A stretch of 64,000 bases of DNA from Archangium violaceum Cb vi76 (GTDB lineage: Bacteria > Myxococcota > Myxococcia > Myxococcales > Myxococcaceae), in contig NZ_JPMI01000423.1 of assembly GCF_000733295.1 (NCBI RefSeq), positions 62,001 to 126,000 on the forward strand, written 5' to 3'. The notes beneath the pieces were generated by a model. The model ran no database searches, was not told where the DNA came from, and was given only the letters and a program-made list of their open reading frames with translations. Position 1 is the stretch's first letter. Each line of letters begins with the position of its first letter. This document shows, in pieces, positions 8,096 to 16,314 of the stretch. The position numbers and the translations under genes were made by a program.

Positions 8096-9133
8096 ATGGC
8101 AGGCCGGAACAAGAAGGAGGCCTCCCGTCTGTCGCTGGGGGCCCTGACCGCCGCGGGAATGGGGGCGGTGATGGGGCTGAGGGCGATGCTGCGGGAGAAG
8201 GTGAGCTTCGAGGGCCGCACCGTGTTGCTGACGGGCGGCTCGAGGGGCCTGGGATTGGTGATGGCCCGTCAGTTCCTGGCGGAGGGGGCGCGCGTCATCA
8301 TCTGCGCCCGGGAGGAGGTGGAGCTGTCCCGGGCGCGCGACGAGCTGGAGGGCCAGGGCGGCGAGGTGCTGGCCATCCCCTGCGACGTGAGTGACCGGGT
8401 GCAGGTGGAGGCGATGGTGGCCCAGGTGCACGAGCGCTTTGGCGCGGTGGACGTGCTGGTGAACAACGCCGGTGGCATCCAGGTGGGTCCGCTCGAGTCG
8501 ATGGCCGAGGAGGACTTCGTCGAGGCGATGAAGGTGCACTTCTGGGCGGCGCTCTACACGTCGCTGGCGGTGCTGCCGGAGATGAAGCGGCGGGGCTGGG
8601 GGCGCATCGTGAACGTCTCGTCCATTGGCGGGAGGGTGAGCATCCCGCACCTGGTGCCCTACAGCGCGAGCAAGTTCGCGCTGGTGGGCCTGTCGGACGG
8701 GATGAGGGCGGAGCTGGCGCAGGACGGCATCCTGGTGACAACGGTGTGCCCGGGGTTGATGCGCACGGGCAGCCCGCCCAACGCGTTCTTCAAGGGCGAC
8801 CACGAGGCGGAGTACGCGTGGTTCATGCTGGGGGACTCGTTGCCGGGGATGTCGATGAAGGCGGAGAGGGCGGCGAGGAAGATCCTCGAGGCCTGCCGCC
8901 GGGGTGACGCGGAGGCGATGGTGGGCTGGCCGGCGAAGGTGGCGGCGCTGGCGAGGACGCTGGCGCCGGGCGTGACGGCGGCGGTGCTGGCCCAGGTGAA
9001 CCGGATGATGCCGCAGGACGGCAGCACGGACCGGTACCGGGGCCGGGACAGCGAGACGCCGCTCACACGCTCCTGGGTGACGAAGCTGACGAGGCAGGCG
9101 GCGCAGAAGAACAACGAGGATCTGCTGCACTGA
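8096..9133 (+). CDS. SDR family oxidoreductase
   Basis: 345 residues of the classical short-chain dehydrogenase type. The Rossmann TGGSRGLG is near residue 45, NNAGG follows, and the catalytic Ser (VNVSSIGG) and YSASK are present, so the active site looks complete. It is about 90 residues longer than a minimal SDR: there is a hydrophobic-to-amphipathic N-terminal stretch (LSLGALTAAGMGAVMGLRAM) that may tie it to the membrane, and a C-terminal extension. The start has GAGGA 5 bases upstream. It is probably co-transcribed with the redoxin-like gene. The substrate is unknown; an NAD(P)-dependent alcohol/ketone conversion is expected of the family. Confidence 0.88.
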   Translation: MAGRNKKEASRLSLGALTAAGMGAVMGLRAMLREKVSFEGRTVLLTGGSRGLGLVMARQFLAEGARVIICAREEVELSRARDELEGQGGEVLAIPCDVSDRVQVEAMVAQVHERFGAVDVLVNNAGGIQVGPLESMAEEDFVEAMKVHFWAALYTSLAVLPEMKRRGWGRIVNVSSIGGRVSIPHLVPYSASKFALVGLSDGMRAELAQDGILVTTVCPGLMRTGSPPNAFFKGDHEAEYAWFMLGDSLPGMSMKAERAARKILEACRRGDAEAMVGWPAKVAALARTLAPGVTAAVLAQVNRMMPQDGSTDRYRGRDSETPLTRSWVTKLTRQAAQKNNEDLLH

Positions 9134-9179
9134 GCAGCAACCTGCCCTCCCGACCACTGCTCCACTGCTCCCCACTCTC

Positions 9180-9200
9180 CCCTCTCCCCTCGGGAGAGGG
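9180..9200. repeat. CCCTCTCCC-GGGAGAGGG hairpin, REP-like
   Basis: A perfect 9-base stem with a 3-base loop (CTC) followed by GACGGGGTGAGGG. This sequence is a common intergenic repeat type in GC-rich proteobacteria. It sits between two convergent genes (SDR and the regulator-kinase) and may help end transcription from both sides, although there is no T tract. Confidence 0.55.
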
Positions 9201-9247
9201 ACGGGGTGAGGGTATCTCGGACCCCGGGTGGATACCAGGCCGTGACC

Positions 9248-10333
9248 CTAGGCCGGAAGGGGAAGCCGGAGGCTGAAGGTGGAGCCGTGGCCCAGCTCCG
9301 ACTGCGCGGTGAGCGAGCCGCCGTGGAGCCTCGCGAGCGCCGCGGCGATGTACAGCCCCAGTCCATGCCCGTTGCCGCCCGCGCCGTCCGCGCGATGGAA
9401 GCGCTCGAAGATGTTGCGCAGCTCCGAGGCGGGGATGCCCACACCCCAGTCGCGCACCTGGACGAGGGCCAGGCCAGGCGTGCGCAAGAGCGACACCTCG
9501 ACGCGCCGCTGCGCTCCGCCGTACTTCACCGCATTGGAGAGCAGGTTGTTGAGGATGTACCGCACGCGCTCGGCGTCGAAGGACAGCGCCACCCGCTGGA
9601 CCGCTCCGCTCAGGGAGAAGTCCACCTGGGGCTGGAGCTCGCGCCATTCCTGGACCACCTCCTGGAGGAAGGCGGCGAGCTCGCCGGGCTCACGCCGCAG
9701 CGCCACCTTGCCCTCGGACAGGCGTGCCGCGTCGAGGATGGAGGTGACGAGTGCGTTCATCCGGTCGAGCTGACGGAGGATGGCCTCGGAGCACTTCCGC
9801 TCCTCGTCGGAGCCCCGCTCTCCCTGCTTGCGCAGCAACATCTGGGCGTTGAGCCGCGCGGAGCTCAAGGGTGTCTTGATCTCATGCGCCACCCAGTTGA
9901 GCATCTCCTCGCGCACGGCGCCGCTGGAGTGGCCCGCGCGCGCCTCCGCGGGCATGGCCTCCTCGCGTGGCTCCGGAGCAACGGGGCGCGAGCCCAGCAC
10001 CTGCTGCACCGCGGCCTCGAAGGTGTCGAGGTCCACCGGCTTGGAGAGGAAGGCATCGGCCTCCTCCAATCCCTTGGGTTGCGCGGCGCTCAGCAGCAGG
10101 AAGGGGACCTTCTCGAGGCGAGGGTCGGCCCGCAGCATGCGCAGCAACTCCACGCCGGTGCGCCGGGGCATCATGTGGTCGCTCACCACCAGGTCCGGCC
10201 GCTCGGTCCGGGCCAGCATCAGGGCCTCTTCCCCGTTGTGCGCCCGCAGGGCCCTGTGCCCCAGCTCCTCCACCACCTGGGCGAAGATCTCGAGCATCGC
10301 CTCCTCGTCCTCCGCGATGAGGACGAGGCTCAT
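9248..10333 (-). CDS. Response regulator-histidine kinase fusion
   Basis: 361 residues. A receiver domain at 1-115 has the phosphoacceptor Asp52 (LVVSDHMMP), acidic pocket AEDEE and the KP lysine (LSKPV). A short linker leads to a HisKA domain with H-box AHEIKTPL (His150) and an HATPase domain with N-box NLLSNAVKYG, DWGVGIP and GHGLGLYIA. There is no transmembrane segment, so it is a soluble hybrid with receiver first, typical of myxobacterial signalling. Its ATG overlaps the stop of the upstream KaiC-like gene (ATGA), so the two are translationally coupled and probably work together; the partner output is not visible. Confidence 0.93.
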   Translation of the reverse strand: MSLVLIAEDEEAMLEIFAQVVEELGHRALRAHNGEEALMLARTERPDLVVSDHMMPRRTGVELLRMLRADPRLEKVPFLLLSAAQPKGLEEADAFLSKPVDLDTFEAAVQQVLGSRPVAPEPREEAMPAEARAGHSSGAVREEMLNWVAHEIKTPLSSARLNAQMLLRKQGERGSDEERKCSEAILRQLDRMNALVTSILDAARLSEGKVALRREPGELAAFLQEVVQEWRELQPQVDFSLSGAVQRVALSFDAERVRYILNNLLSNAVKYGGAQRRVEVSLLRTPGLALVQVRDWGVGIPASELRNIFERFHRADGAGGNGHGLGLYIAAALARLHGGSLTAQSELGHGSTFSLRLPLPA

Positions 10334-11802
10334 TCCTCATCCCCACCGATGCGGGAACCGATGGGCTGGGCCTGGCCCGTCAGCAGTCCCACGGCCGAAC
10401 GCAGGGGGTTGAGCACACGAATCCCCGAGTCGTTGATCTCGAACTCGCGCAGGTCTCCGTCGTACTTGCTGTCACGCATCTTGAGGATGGACATGACGCG
10501 GTGGATGCGCCCGCGCAGCTCCACGTAGCGCAGCAGCATCAGGTTCTCGCCGAGGATGGCGATGGGCGTGTCGTTGAAGTCCAGCTCGGTGCCGGCGACC
10601 TTCGACACCTCCTTGGTGAACAGGGACGTCACCCCCGCGGCCCGCAGGTGCACGCTGAAGGCGGCCAGGAAGGTCCGCCGCCGCTCCGGGTCCGCGATGG
10701 AGAGCTCGAGCTCCGTCAGCCCGTCGAGCACCAGCCTCCGGACGCCCAGCCGGGCCACCTCCGCCAGGATGCGGTCGGCCAGGACATCCGCCTCCCGCTC
10801 GGAGGGAGGCTGGTGCATCAACGTCAGCATCCCGCTCGCCAGCGCATCCCGCACGTCCAGACCGATGCGCTGGGCCCGGGCCAACAGCATCGAGGGAGGC
10901 TCGAAGAAGGAGACGAAGAGCGTCTTCTCCTCACGGCGGGCCCCCTCCGCCGCGAAGTGCGCGGCGAGCAGCGTCTTGCCAATCCCCATGCTGCCCGCCA
11001 GCAGGGTGGTGCTCCGCAGCGGCAGGCCTCCATCCATCAGTCCGTCGAACTCGGGCAGACCGAAGCTGGCCCGGGCAGGTGGTGGGACGAAGTCCTTGTC
11101 GGGGGGGATACGGGCCTCGAGCCGCGGGATGATCTCCACCCCCTCGGCACCAATCTGGAACAGGTGCGCCCCCGGCAGGTGGGGCCGGCCGCGCAGCTTG
11201 ACGACCTCCACACGGCGATGACGGCGCCCCCCCTGCTGGCTCACCCACAGCGAGACGATGCCATCCACCGTCGTGGCCTCCGGCAGCGTCATCAGCTTCT
11301 CGATGGGGTACTCGGTGGTGAAGAGCCCGATGCAGTCCGTGGCGGACAGCCCGATGCCCAGCTCGTACAGGAACTCGCGCAGCCGGGCCTCGTCCTGCCA
11401 CAGGTCACGAATGGAGCGCAGCCCGTCGAGGAAGAGCAGCTTCGCGCCGCGCTCGCGCACGGTGTGCAGGAGGGTGTCGCGCGCCTCCCTGGCGCCCTTC
11501 TTCAGCGAGGCGTAGGTGCTGACGAGGATGAGCTTGTCGCCCAACAGCTCACGGCGGAAGAAGGAGAAGCCGGAGAGCGCGTCCACCAGCTTGTCGTGAG
11601 GCTCGGAGGTGACGGTGGCGAGCACCACCGGCAACCCGCGCGAGGCGGCGAGGAAGGCCAGCTGGCTGCAGAGGATCGTCTTCCCGCTGCCGGGATTGCC
11701 CGCCACGATGAGCGTCTGGCGCCGGGGGATGCCACCGCCCAGCAGGAGATCGAAGCTCGGGATGCCGGTCGCGAACAACTTCGGGGTGTTGCGGCTGTCC
11801 AT
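10330..11802 (-). CDS. KaiC-like tandem RecA-fold ATPase
   Basis: 490 residues from the chosen ATG (MDSRNTPKLF); no clear Shine-Dalgarno is visible and the frame is open far upstream with non-coding-like, proline-rich content. Two KaiC/RadA ATPase domains lie in tandem: Walker A GNPGSGKT at 35-42 with Walker B-like LLFLDGL, and GSMGIGKT in the second half with RLVLDGL. The domain order is that of KaiC, but no kaiA or kaiB is nearby. Non-cyanobacterial KaiC homologues act in signal transduction rather than in a clock. Coupling to a receiver-kinase gene (ATGA overlap) supports a signalling complex here. Confidence 0.88.
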   Translation of the reverse strand: MDSRNTPKLFATGIPSFDLLLGGGIPRRQTLIVAGNPGSGKTILCSQLAFLAASRGLPVVLATVTSEPHDKLVDALSGFSFFRRELLGDKLILVSTYASLKKGAREARDTLLHTVRERGAKLLFLDGLRSIRDLWQDEARLREFLYELGIGLSATDCIGLFTTEYPIEKLMTLPEATTVDGIVSLWVSQQGGRRHRRVEVVKLRGRPHLPGAHLFQIGAEGVEIIPRLEARIPPDKDFVPPPARASFGLPEFDGLMDGGLPLRSTTLLAGSMGIGKTLLAAHFAAEGARREEKTLFVSFFEPPSMLLARAQRIGLDVRDALASGMLTLMHQPPSEREADVLADRILAEVARLGVRRLVLDGLTELELSIADPERRRTFLAAFSVHLRAAGVTSLFTKEVSKVAGTELDFNDTPIAILGENLMLLRYVELRGRIHRVMSILKMRDSKYDGDLREFEINDSGIRVLNPLRSAVGLLTGQAQPIGSRIGGDEE

Positions 11803-12007
11803 CAGGAGAAGCTCGGGCCAGAGTGAGGGGAAACCATGGACGGGCCCTGGAGAAGGCACGCCTACTGGAGAACAGGCCCCGGCCGCAGGTGCCGGAACGC
11901 GCCTCCTAACATGGGACCGCCCCCTCAGCTCGGCAGCCGGCGGAGCATTTTCCCGACGGGCTCCCGCCAGCCGCGCACTTCGATGACCAGCCAACGCTTC
12001 GCCGCCC

Positions 12008-12030
12008 GGCCGCCTGGTCTCCCGGCGGCC
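12008..12030 (-). terminator. Candidate stem-loop after the glycosyltransferase
   Basis: GGCCGCC and GGCGGCC form a 7-base stem with a 9-base loop just beyond the stop of the minus-strand glycosyltransferase and before the KaiC-like gene. There is no T tract on either side, so the assignment is weak. The rest of the 241-base gap shows nothing else. Confidence 0.25.
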
Positions 12031-12043
12031 AGGGGGGCGAGGC

Positions 12044-13156
12044 TCACGCCTTGGAGGGCTCGGCGGGACCCCCCTCTTCCCACCAGCGGCCCTTGTACTC
12101 GGCGGCGCGGGCGAGCTGCTCGCGCAGAGCGGCGAGCATCTTCTCGTTGCCGTCCTGCTCATAGCCCTTCAGCGCCTCCTGGCAGCTGGGGACACGCTGG
12201 AGGAAGTCGCGCAGGCGCTCGAGGGTGAGCTCGGGCGCGTACATGCCGTAGCCGAGCTTCTCCAGGTAGAGGGCGTTGAGCACCTGCTCGAACTGGCCCT
12301 TCACGGGCAGGGAGAGCAGGGGCTTGTGGAGGTAGACGGCCTCGCTCATGAGCGTGTAGCCGCCACCGGCGATGACGGCGCGGGCGGTGCGCAGGTCGTC
12401 GATGAAGCCCTTCTCGCTGAAGGGGCGGTAGAGGAGGTTGCCGTCCTTCACGTCCTCGGTGATGTCGCGGCGCATGCCGTAGATGTGGCAGGGCAGCCCG
12501 CTCTGCTCGAGGATCTCCGGCAGCTGCGTGTTGGTGGTGGACGTCTGGTAGACGAGCAGGTGCTCCCCGGGCTCGGACTTCGCGGAGAGGATCTCCGGCC
12601 GCAGGATGGAGGGCAGCAGCGTGGTGCGCTCCTTGCGGACGGGCGGGTAGAAGAAGGTGGTGACGAGGTAGTGGAAGCACCCGGGCAGCTTGGACTTCAC
12701 CAGGGCGCGGGTGGCCTCGAAGTCATCCTCGAAACCGGCGAGCAGCGACGCATCGTGCTTCGCGCGGTTGATGATCTGCATGTTGTCCACGCTGATGACG
12801 GGCAGGCGGTGGTTGCGGGCGAAGAGGTAGCTGAAGCTCTCGAAGTCGCTCACCACCACGTCCGGCTGGAACTCCTCCACCAGCTCGAAGTACTGGCGCA
12901 CGTTCTGCGGCCAGCCCTTCACGGCCCCGGAGAGGTTCTGCAGCACCGTCTGCCACTTCTTCACCGAGTTGCCCTCGTAGGCGATGGTGAAGCCCCAGAT
13001 GCCATGCACGTTCTCGAAGCGTTTGGCCAGGTAGTCCTTGGCGCGCCCCGAGACGACGATATGGACCTCGTGCTCCTTGGCCAGCTCCTCGAGGAGCACG
13101 CGGGAGCGGGTGGCGTGTCCCATGCCTTCGCCAACGACACCGTAGAGGATTCTCAT
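12044..13156 (-). CDS. MJ1255/VC2487-type glycosyltransferase
   Basis: 370 residues with a GT-B fold. It starts MRILYGVVGEGMGHATRSRV, the nucleotide-sugar transferase glycine loop GxGxGHATR. The second half carries RAVIAGGGYTLMSEAVYL, the donor-binding GGGxxTxxE pattern, and LSLPVKGQFEQVLNA, typical of the MJ1255/VC2487 family related to MurG and GT28. No membrane segment is present. It probably transfers a sugar to a surface glycan or lipid; the acceptor is unknown. A distant relative lies at 51969-52961. It stands alone, divergent from the small membrane protein gene that follows. Confidence 0.82.
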   Translation of the reverse strand: MRILYGVVGEGMGHATRSRVLLEELAKEHEVHIVVSGRAKDYLAKRFENVHGIWGFTIAYEGNSVKKWQTVLQNLSGAVKGWPQNVRQYFELVEEFQPDVVVSDFESFSYLFARNHRLPVISVDNMQIINRAKHDASLLAGFEDDFEATRALVKSKLPGCFHYLVTTFFYPPVRKERTTLLPSILRPEILSAKSEPGEHLLVYQTSTTNTQLPEILEQSGLPCHIYGMRRDITEDVKDGNLLYRPFSEKGFIDDLRTARAVIAGGGYTLMSEAVYLHKPLLSLPVKGQFEQVLNALYLEKLGYGMYAPELTLERLRDFLQRVPSCQEALKGYEQDGNEKMLAALREQLARAAEYKGRWWEEGGPAEPSKA

Positions 13157-13215
13157 GGGCTGGGAGCATACGCGGGATGTGGCGCACGAGCCCATGCGGC
13201 GGTAGCGTCCCCGTC

Positions 13216-13530
13216 ATGCAACATGAGGGAACGGACACCAAGGCCCCGGAGAGCAAGGTCCAGAAGAGCGCGGAGGGATTGACCCGGGCGGCCCTGCTGG
13301 GGCTGTGTGGCGGCATCCTCCTGGGCGGCCTCTTCCTGTTGGGGGTGGGATTCAAGACGCGCCTGTCCCCAGCGGACTGCACCGGCCTGTCCGAGATGGA
13401 GTGCAGCTTCAAGCGGGACGCCGAGCAGGAGATGGGCCGCATGCAGGTCATCATGGGCTCCGGCCTGCTGGCACTCGGAGCGGCCGTGGTGGTGCTGATG
13501 CGCTCGCGGGTCCGCGCGGCCTCCAGCTGA
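13216..13530 (+). CDS. Small protein with two transmembrane helices
   Basis: 104 residues, not assigned to a family. A charged N-terminus (about residues 1-20) is followed by a helix AALLGLCGGILLGGLFLLGV (about 31-50), a short loop with two cysteines (ADCTGLSEMEC), and a second helix (VIMGSGLLALGAAVVVLM). Both ends would face the cytoplasm, with the cysteine loop outside, where a disulfide is possible. It is divergent from the glycosyltransferase, 59 bases apart, and may share its control region. Confidence 0.6.
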   Translation: MQHEGTDTKAPESKVQKSAEGLTRAALLGLCGGILLGGLFLLGVGFKTRLSPADCTGLSEMECSFKRDAEQEMGRMQVIMGSGLLALGAAVVVLMRSRVRAASS

Positions 13531-13636
13531 GGGCCCTTCGACCTCCAAGGGTTCATCGCCTCCTCCGTCAAGCAGCCGGACGGTCGAGCGGGGTAAGCGC
13601 TTTTGCCGGTGCGGCGTAGACCGGCTAATTAGCTCT

Positions 13637-13653
13637 AGCCTCGACATTAGGCT
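13637..13653. promoter_or_regulatory. Candidate LysR operator AGCCT-N7-AGGCT
   Basis: A perfect 5-base inverted repeat with 7 bases between the arms lies 24 bases before the LysR start codon and just before its GGAGAGG ribosome site, in an A/T-richer patch (ctaattagct). The spacing suits the interrupted dyads bound by LysR proteins, and the position suits autoregulation. Not proven. Confidence 0.4.
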
Positions 13654-13676
13654 TCGGTTAGGAGAGGCCCCCTCTT

Positions 13677-14576
13677 ATGCAGCTTGAATCCCTGAAGATG
13701 TTTTGTGACGTGGTGGAGACGGGCTCCTTCTCGAGGGCCGCGCAGCTCAACCACGTGACGCAGTCCGCGGTGAGCCAGCAGATCCGCGCCCTGGAGAACC
13801 GCTACGAGCAGAAGCTCCTGTCGCGCAGCGCCCGCCAGGTGACGCCGACGCCGGCGGGCGAGCGCCTGTTCCGCGGGTGCAAGGAGATCCTCGCCCGGTT
13901 CGCCGAGGTGGAGAACGAGATCCGCGAGCAGTCCACCGAGGTGCAGGGCACCACGACGGTGTCCACCATCTACTCGGTGGGTCTGCACGAGCTGCGCAAC
14001 GTGCAGAAGCAGCTCCTGAAGACGCACCCCAAGGTGAACATGCGCCTGAACTACCGGCGCAATGATCAGGTCTACGACGACGTGATCCTCGGGGCGGCGG
14101 AGATTGGAATCGTGGCGTACCCGCAGCCGCGCGCGGGCGTGGACATCCACCCGTTCCGGGACGACAAGCTGGCGGTGGTGTGCTCGCCCACCCACCCGTT
14201 CGCCACCAAGACGAAGGTGAGCCTCACGGCGCTCTCCGGCGTGCCCTTCATCGCCTTCGATCGCGAGGCACCCACGCGCAAGGCGCTGGACCGGCTCTTC
14301 CGCGAGAAGAACCTGGACCTCAACCCGGTGATGGAGATCGACAACGTCGAGACCATCAAGCGCGCGGTGGAGATGGGCATCGGCGTGGCCATCCTCCCCA
14401 TGGCCACGGTGTCGGCCGAGGTGGCGCAGGGCTCGGTCGTCTCCAAGCCCTTCGCCGAGGGCCCGGTGTCGCGCCCCATCGGGCTGCTCATCCGCAAGGG
14501 CAAGTACCTGGACCGGGCGTCGGCCGCGGTGCTCGAGGCCTTCAAGCTGGCCGAGGCCACCAGCGAGGAGCACTGA
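13677..14576 (+). CDS. LysR-family transcriptional regulator
   Basis: 299 residues, the usual length. The N-terminal winged helix-turn-helix reads MQLESLKMFCDVVETGSFSR followed by AAQLNHVTQSAVSQQIRALE. The effector domain follows (VSTIYSVGLHEL, GIVAYP, SPTHPFA, NVETIKRAVEMGIGVAILP), which resembles CysB/Cbl-type members. GGAGAGG stands about 9 bases before the ATG. It is a stand-alone gene flanked by a candidate operator upstream and a strong terminator hairpin downstream, so its targets are probably elsewhere or include itself. Confidence 0.93.
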   Translation: MQLESLKMFCDVVETGSFSRAAQLNHVTQSAVSQQIRALENRYEQKLLSRSARQVTPTPAGERLFRGCKEILARFAEVENEIREQSTEVQGTTTVSTIYSVGLHELRNVQKQLLKTHPKVNMRLNYRRNDQVYDDVILGAAEIGIVAYPQPRAGVDIHPFRDDKLAVVCSPTHPFATKTKVSLTALSGVPFIAFDREAPTRKALDRLFREKNLDLNPVMEIDNVETIKRAVEMGIGVAILPMATVSAEVAQGSVVSKPFAEGPVSRPIGLLIRKGKYLDRASAAVLEAFKLAEATSEEH

Positions 14577-14601
14577 GCGCGTCCCGGGTTGAAGCAGCTC
14601 C

Positions 14602-14636
14602 GGCCCCGTGCCACCCCGCGTGGGAGGCACGGGGTC
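14602..14636 (+). terminator. Rho-independent-type terminator after the LysR gene
   Basis: CCCCGTGCC at 14604-14612 pairs perfectly with GGCACGGGG at 14626-14634, extended by a wobble and one more pair, followed by tctttcgttt. It lies 25 bases after the LysR stop and just before the stop of the convergent hydrolase gene, so it may serve both. Confidence 0.75.
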
Positions 14637-14646
14637 TTTCGTTTGC

Positions 14647-15405
14647 TCAGGCGGCGGTCTCGACCCCCGTGGCGGGCGCCAGCGCGTGCAGCCAGGGCGT
14701 CAGCAGCCGGGCGCACTCCTCGGGGTGGGTGAAGTAGGGCACGTGGCCCGCGCCGCGCAGCAGGTGCTGCGGTGTGCCCGGAGGCAGCGAGGCCGCGAGC
14801 CGCGCCAGGGTGGACGCGGGCACCAGCACGTCCCGGTCCCCCTGGATGCACAGGCACGAGACGGGCAGTGGGCGCAGCTCGGGAGGAGGCGGCTCGCGGC
14901 GGCAGGCGAAGGCGCGGTGGAGCGTGGTCATCCGCTCCAGCGTCGTGGTGGGCACCACGTCCGCCACCCGTTCGGCCGGAACGCGCTTCCACGAGGCCAC
15001 ACAGGCGGTGAACGGACCGGGGCGGCCCAGGACGGCGATGGGTCCCATCAGGGGGATGAGGTGGCCGCGCAACCCCAGGTGCTCGGGCCGGGTGAAGGAG
15101 CCCATGAAGGCCACCCCGCGCACCGCACCCGCCGCCGCCAGGTGTCCGGCCACCATGCCCCCGTAGGAGCTGGCCACCACCGCGTCCATCCGCCCCGCCG
15201 CCGTCAGCACCTGACGCGCCAGCTCCCCTGCCCCACAGGCGGCGAGGCCGCCTTCCGGGTACTCGACGAGGACGGGCCGGGCCACGAAGGAGAGCCGCTC
15301 GGCCAGGGCCCGGAAGCCGGCGCCCCGCGCACCCAACCCGGGCAGCAACAGCACCCGGGGACCCGTGCCTCGACCCATCTCCGTCAGCTCAACGACCCGG
15401 CGCAT
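14647..15405 (-). CDS. Alpha/beta hydrolase (BioH-like)
   Basis: 252 residues from the ATG of MRRVVELTEMGRG. The fold signs are LLLPGLGARGAGF (oxyanion strand), VVASSYGGMVAG (nucleophile elbow with SxSxGG-type serine), CIQGDRDVLVP (acid) and GAGHVPYFTHPEE (histidine), so the triad is complete. It has no signal peptide. The layout resembles BioH and other small carboxylesterases, but the substrate is not determined. The frame is open upstream, but the composition there looks non-coding. Confidence 0.85.
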   Translation of the reverse strand: MRRVVELTEMGRGTGPRVLLLPGLGARGAGFRALAERLSFVARPVLVEYPEGGLAACGAGELARQVLTAAGRMDAVVASSYGGMVAGHLAAAGAVRGVAFMGSFTRPEHLGLRGHLIPLMGPIAVLGRPGPFTACVASWKRVPAERVADVVPTTTLERMTTLHRAFACRREPPPPELRPLPVSCLCIQGDRDVLVPASTLARLAASLPPGTPQHLLRGAGHVPYFTHPEECARLLTPWLHALAPATGVETAA

Positions 15406-15473
15406 GTGCCTCCTTCGCGAACGCGCTCCGAACACCGCTCGCACGCCGCTTCTGCCCGTGCCCGCCTCCCTGC

Positions 15474-16058
15474 CTACCAGGAGACCTCGACCTCCGTCTC
15501 GTTCAGGCTCACCTGCCGTCCGGTGGCCTTCACGTCCGCCACCCGCGCCGCCTCGAAGAGGCCCCGCACCGCGCCCACCAGGTAGTCGCACGGCAGGGTG
15601 CTGCCCTTGATGGAGACGATGCCGCTGCCCGGCCCGGTCCATTGCACCGAGCACTCGCCATGCCGAACGGACGTCCGCCACGCCGAGGGGAAGCCGTTGA
15701 GCATCCGCCTCGGCTCTCCCCCGGCCAGCATCAGCAGCACCCGCCCCGCCCCGGACTCCAGGTACTCCGGCGCCACCTGGTGCCCCAGGCGCCACATCGC
15801 GCCCTCGAAGCCTCCGTGGTGCTCGCTCAGGGCCCACGCCGCGGCGTAGAGCAACCGGTTCAGCGCCCCGACGGGATAGCTGAAGAAGGCCATGAAGCGG
15901 CTGCCTCCGGCCGCGTCGACGCAGCGCCGCAGGAGCACTTCGTCATCGAGGCCGCGCACCACATCCAGCGCGCCCGTGAAGAAGAAGCCGCGCAGGGTGT
16001 CTTCCGGCCTGCACAGCGCCAACCGTTGCTCCAATTCCTGCAGTGAGCCCTTCTCCAT
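15474..16058 (-). CDS. DUF2378 (TIGR02265) family protein
   Basis: 194 residues, the usual length of this family, which is expanded in myxobacteria and has no known function. Recognisable parts are RGFFFTGALDVV near the N-terminus, FFSYPVGALNRLLYAAAWAL in the middle, and FPSAWRTSVRHGECSVQWTGP towards the end. It has no signal peptide or membrane helix. It is divergent from the pseudokinase gene and follows no obvious operon partner. The assignment rests on the overall pattern. Confidence 0.75.
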   Translation of the reverse strand: MEKGSLQELEQRLALCRPEDTLRGFFFTGALDVVRGLDDEVLLRRCVDAAGGSRFMAFFSYPVGALNRLLYAAAWALSEHHGGFEGAMWRLGHQVAPEYLESGAGRVLLMLAGGEPRRMLNGFPSAWRTSVRHGECSVQWTGPGSGIVSIKGSTLPCDYLVGAVRGLFEAARVADVKATGRQVSLNETEVEVSW

Positions 16059-16263
16059 TACATCCCCGGCGAGCGGGGGGACTCCCGCCCGGTCCCCTGT
16101 GACAAGCCCGAGTATTGGGCCTGCCGGGATGGAATCAAGACGCGTCGCGCGAGGAGACGAACACGCGGAGAAGCCAGGGTGCGCGAGGTAATCCCAGAAT
16201 GGGGAACGTATGGGATGGGGTGACCCAGGGGAGCAGCCTCGTGTTCGAGGATGGACGTCCCGT

Positions 16264-16300
16264 GACGGGCCCCCCTGCCGTGACAGGGGGCCATCCCGTC
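16264..16300 (+). promoter_or_regulatory. Strong leader stem-loop before the pseudokinase
   Basis: An outer GACGGG/CCCGTC pair encloses an inner stem of about 9 bases (GGCCCCC-TG with CAGGGGGCC, one bulged C). The hairpin ends 14 bases before the ATG, and no ribosome site lies between (tacactcttcgttc). It could mask initiation, mark a 5' mRNA end, or be a terminator for transcription entering from upstream. The rest of the 256-base gap from 16059 shows nothing else. Confidence 0.4.
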
Positions 16301-16314
16301 TACACTCTTCGTTC

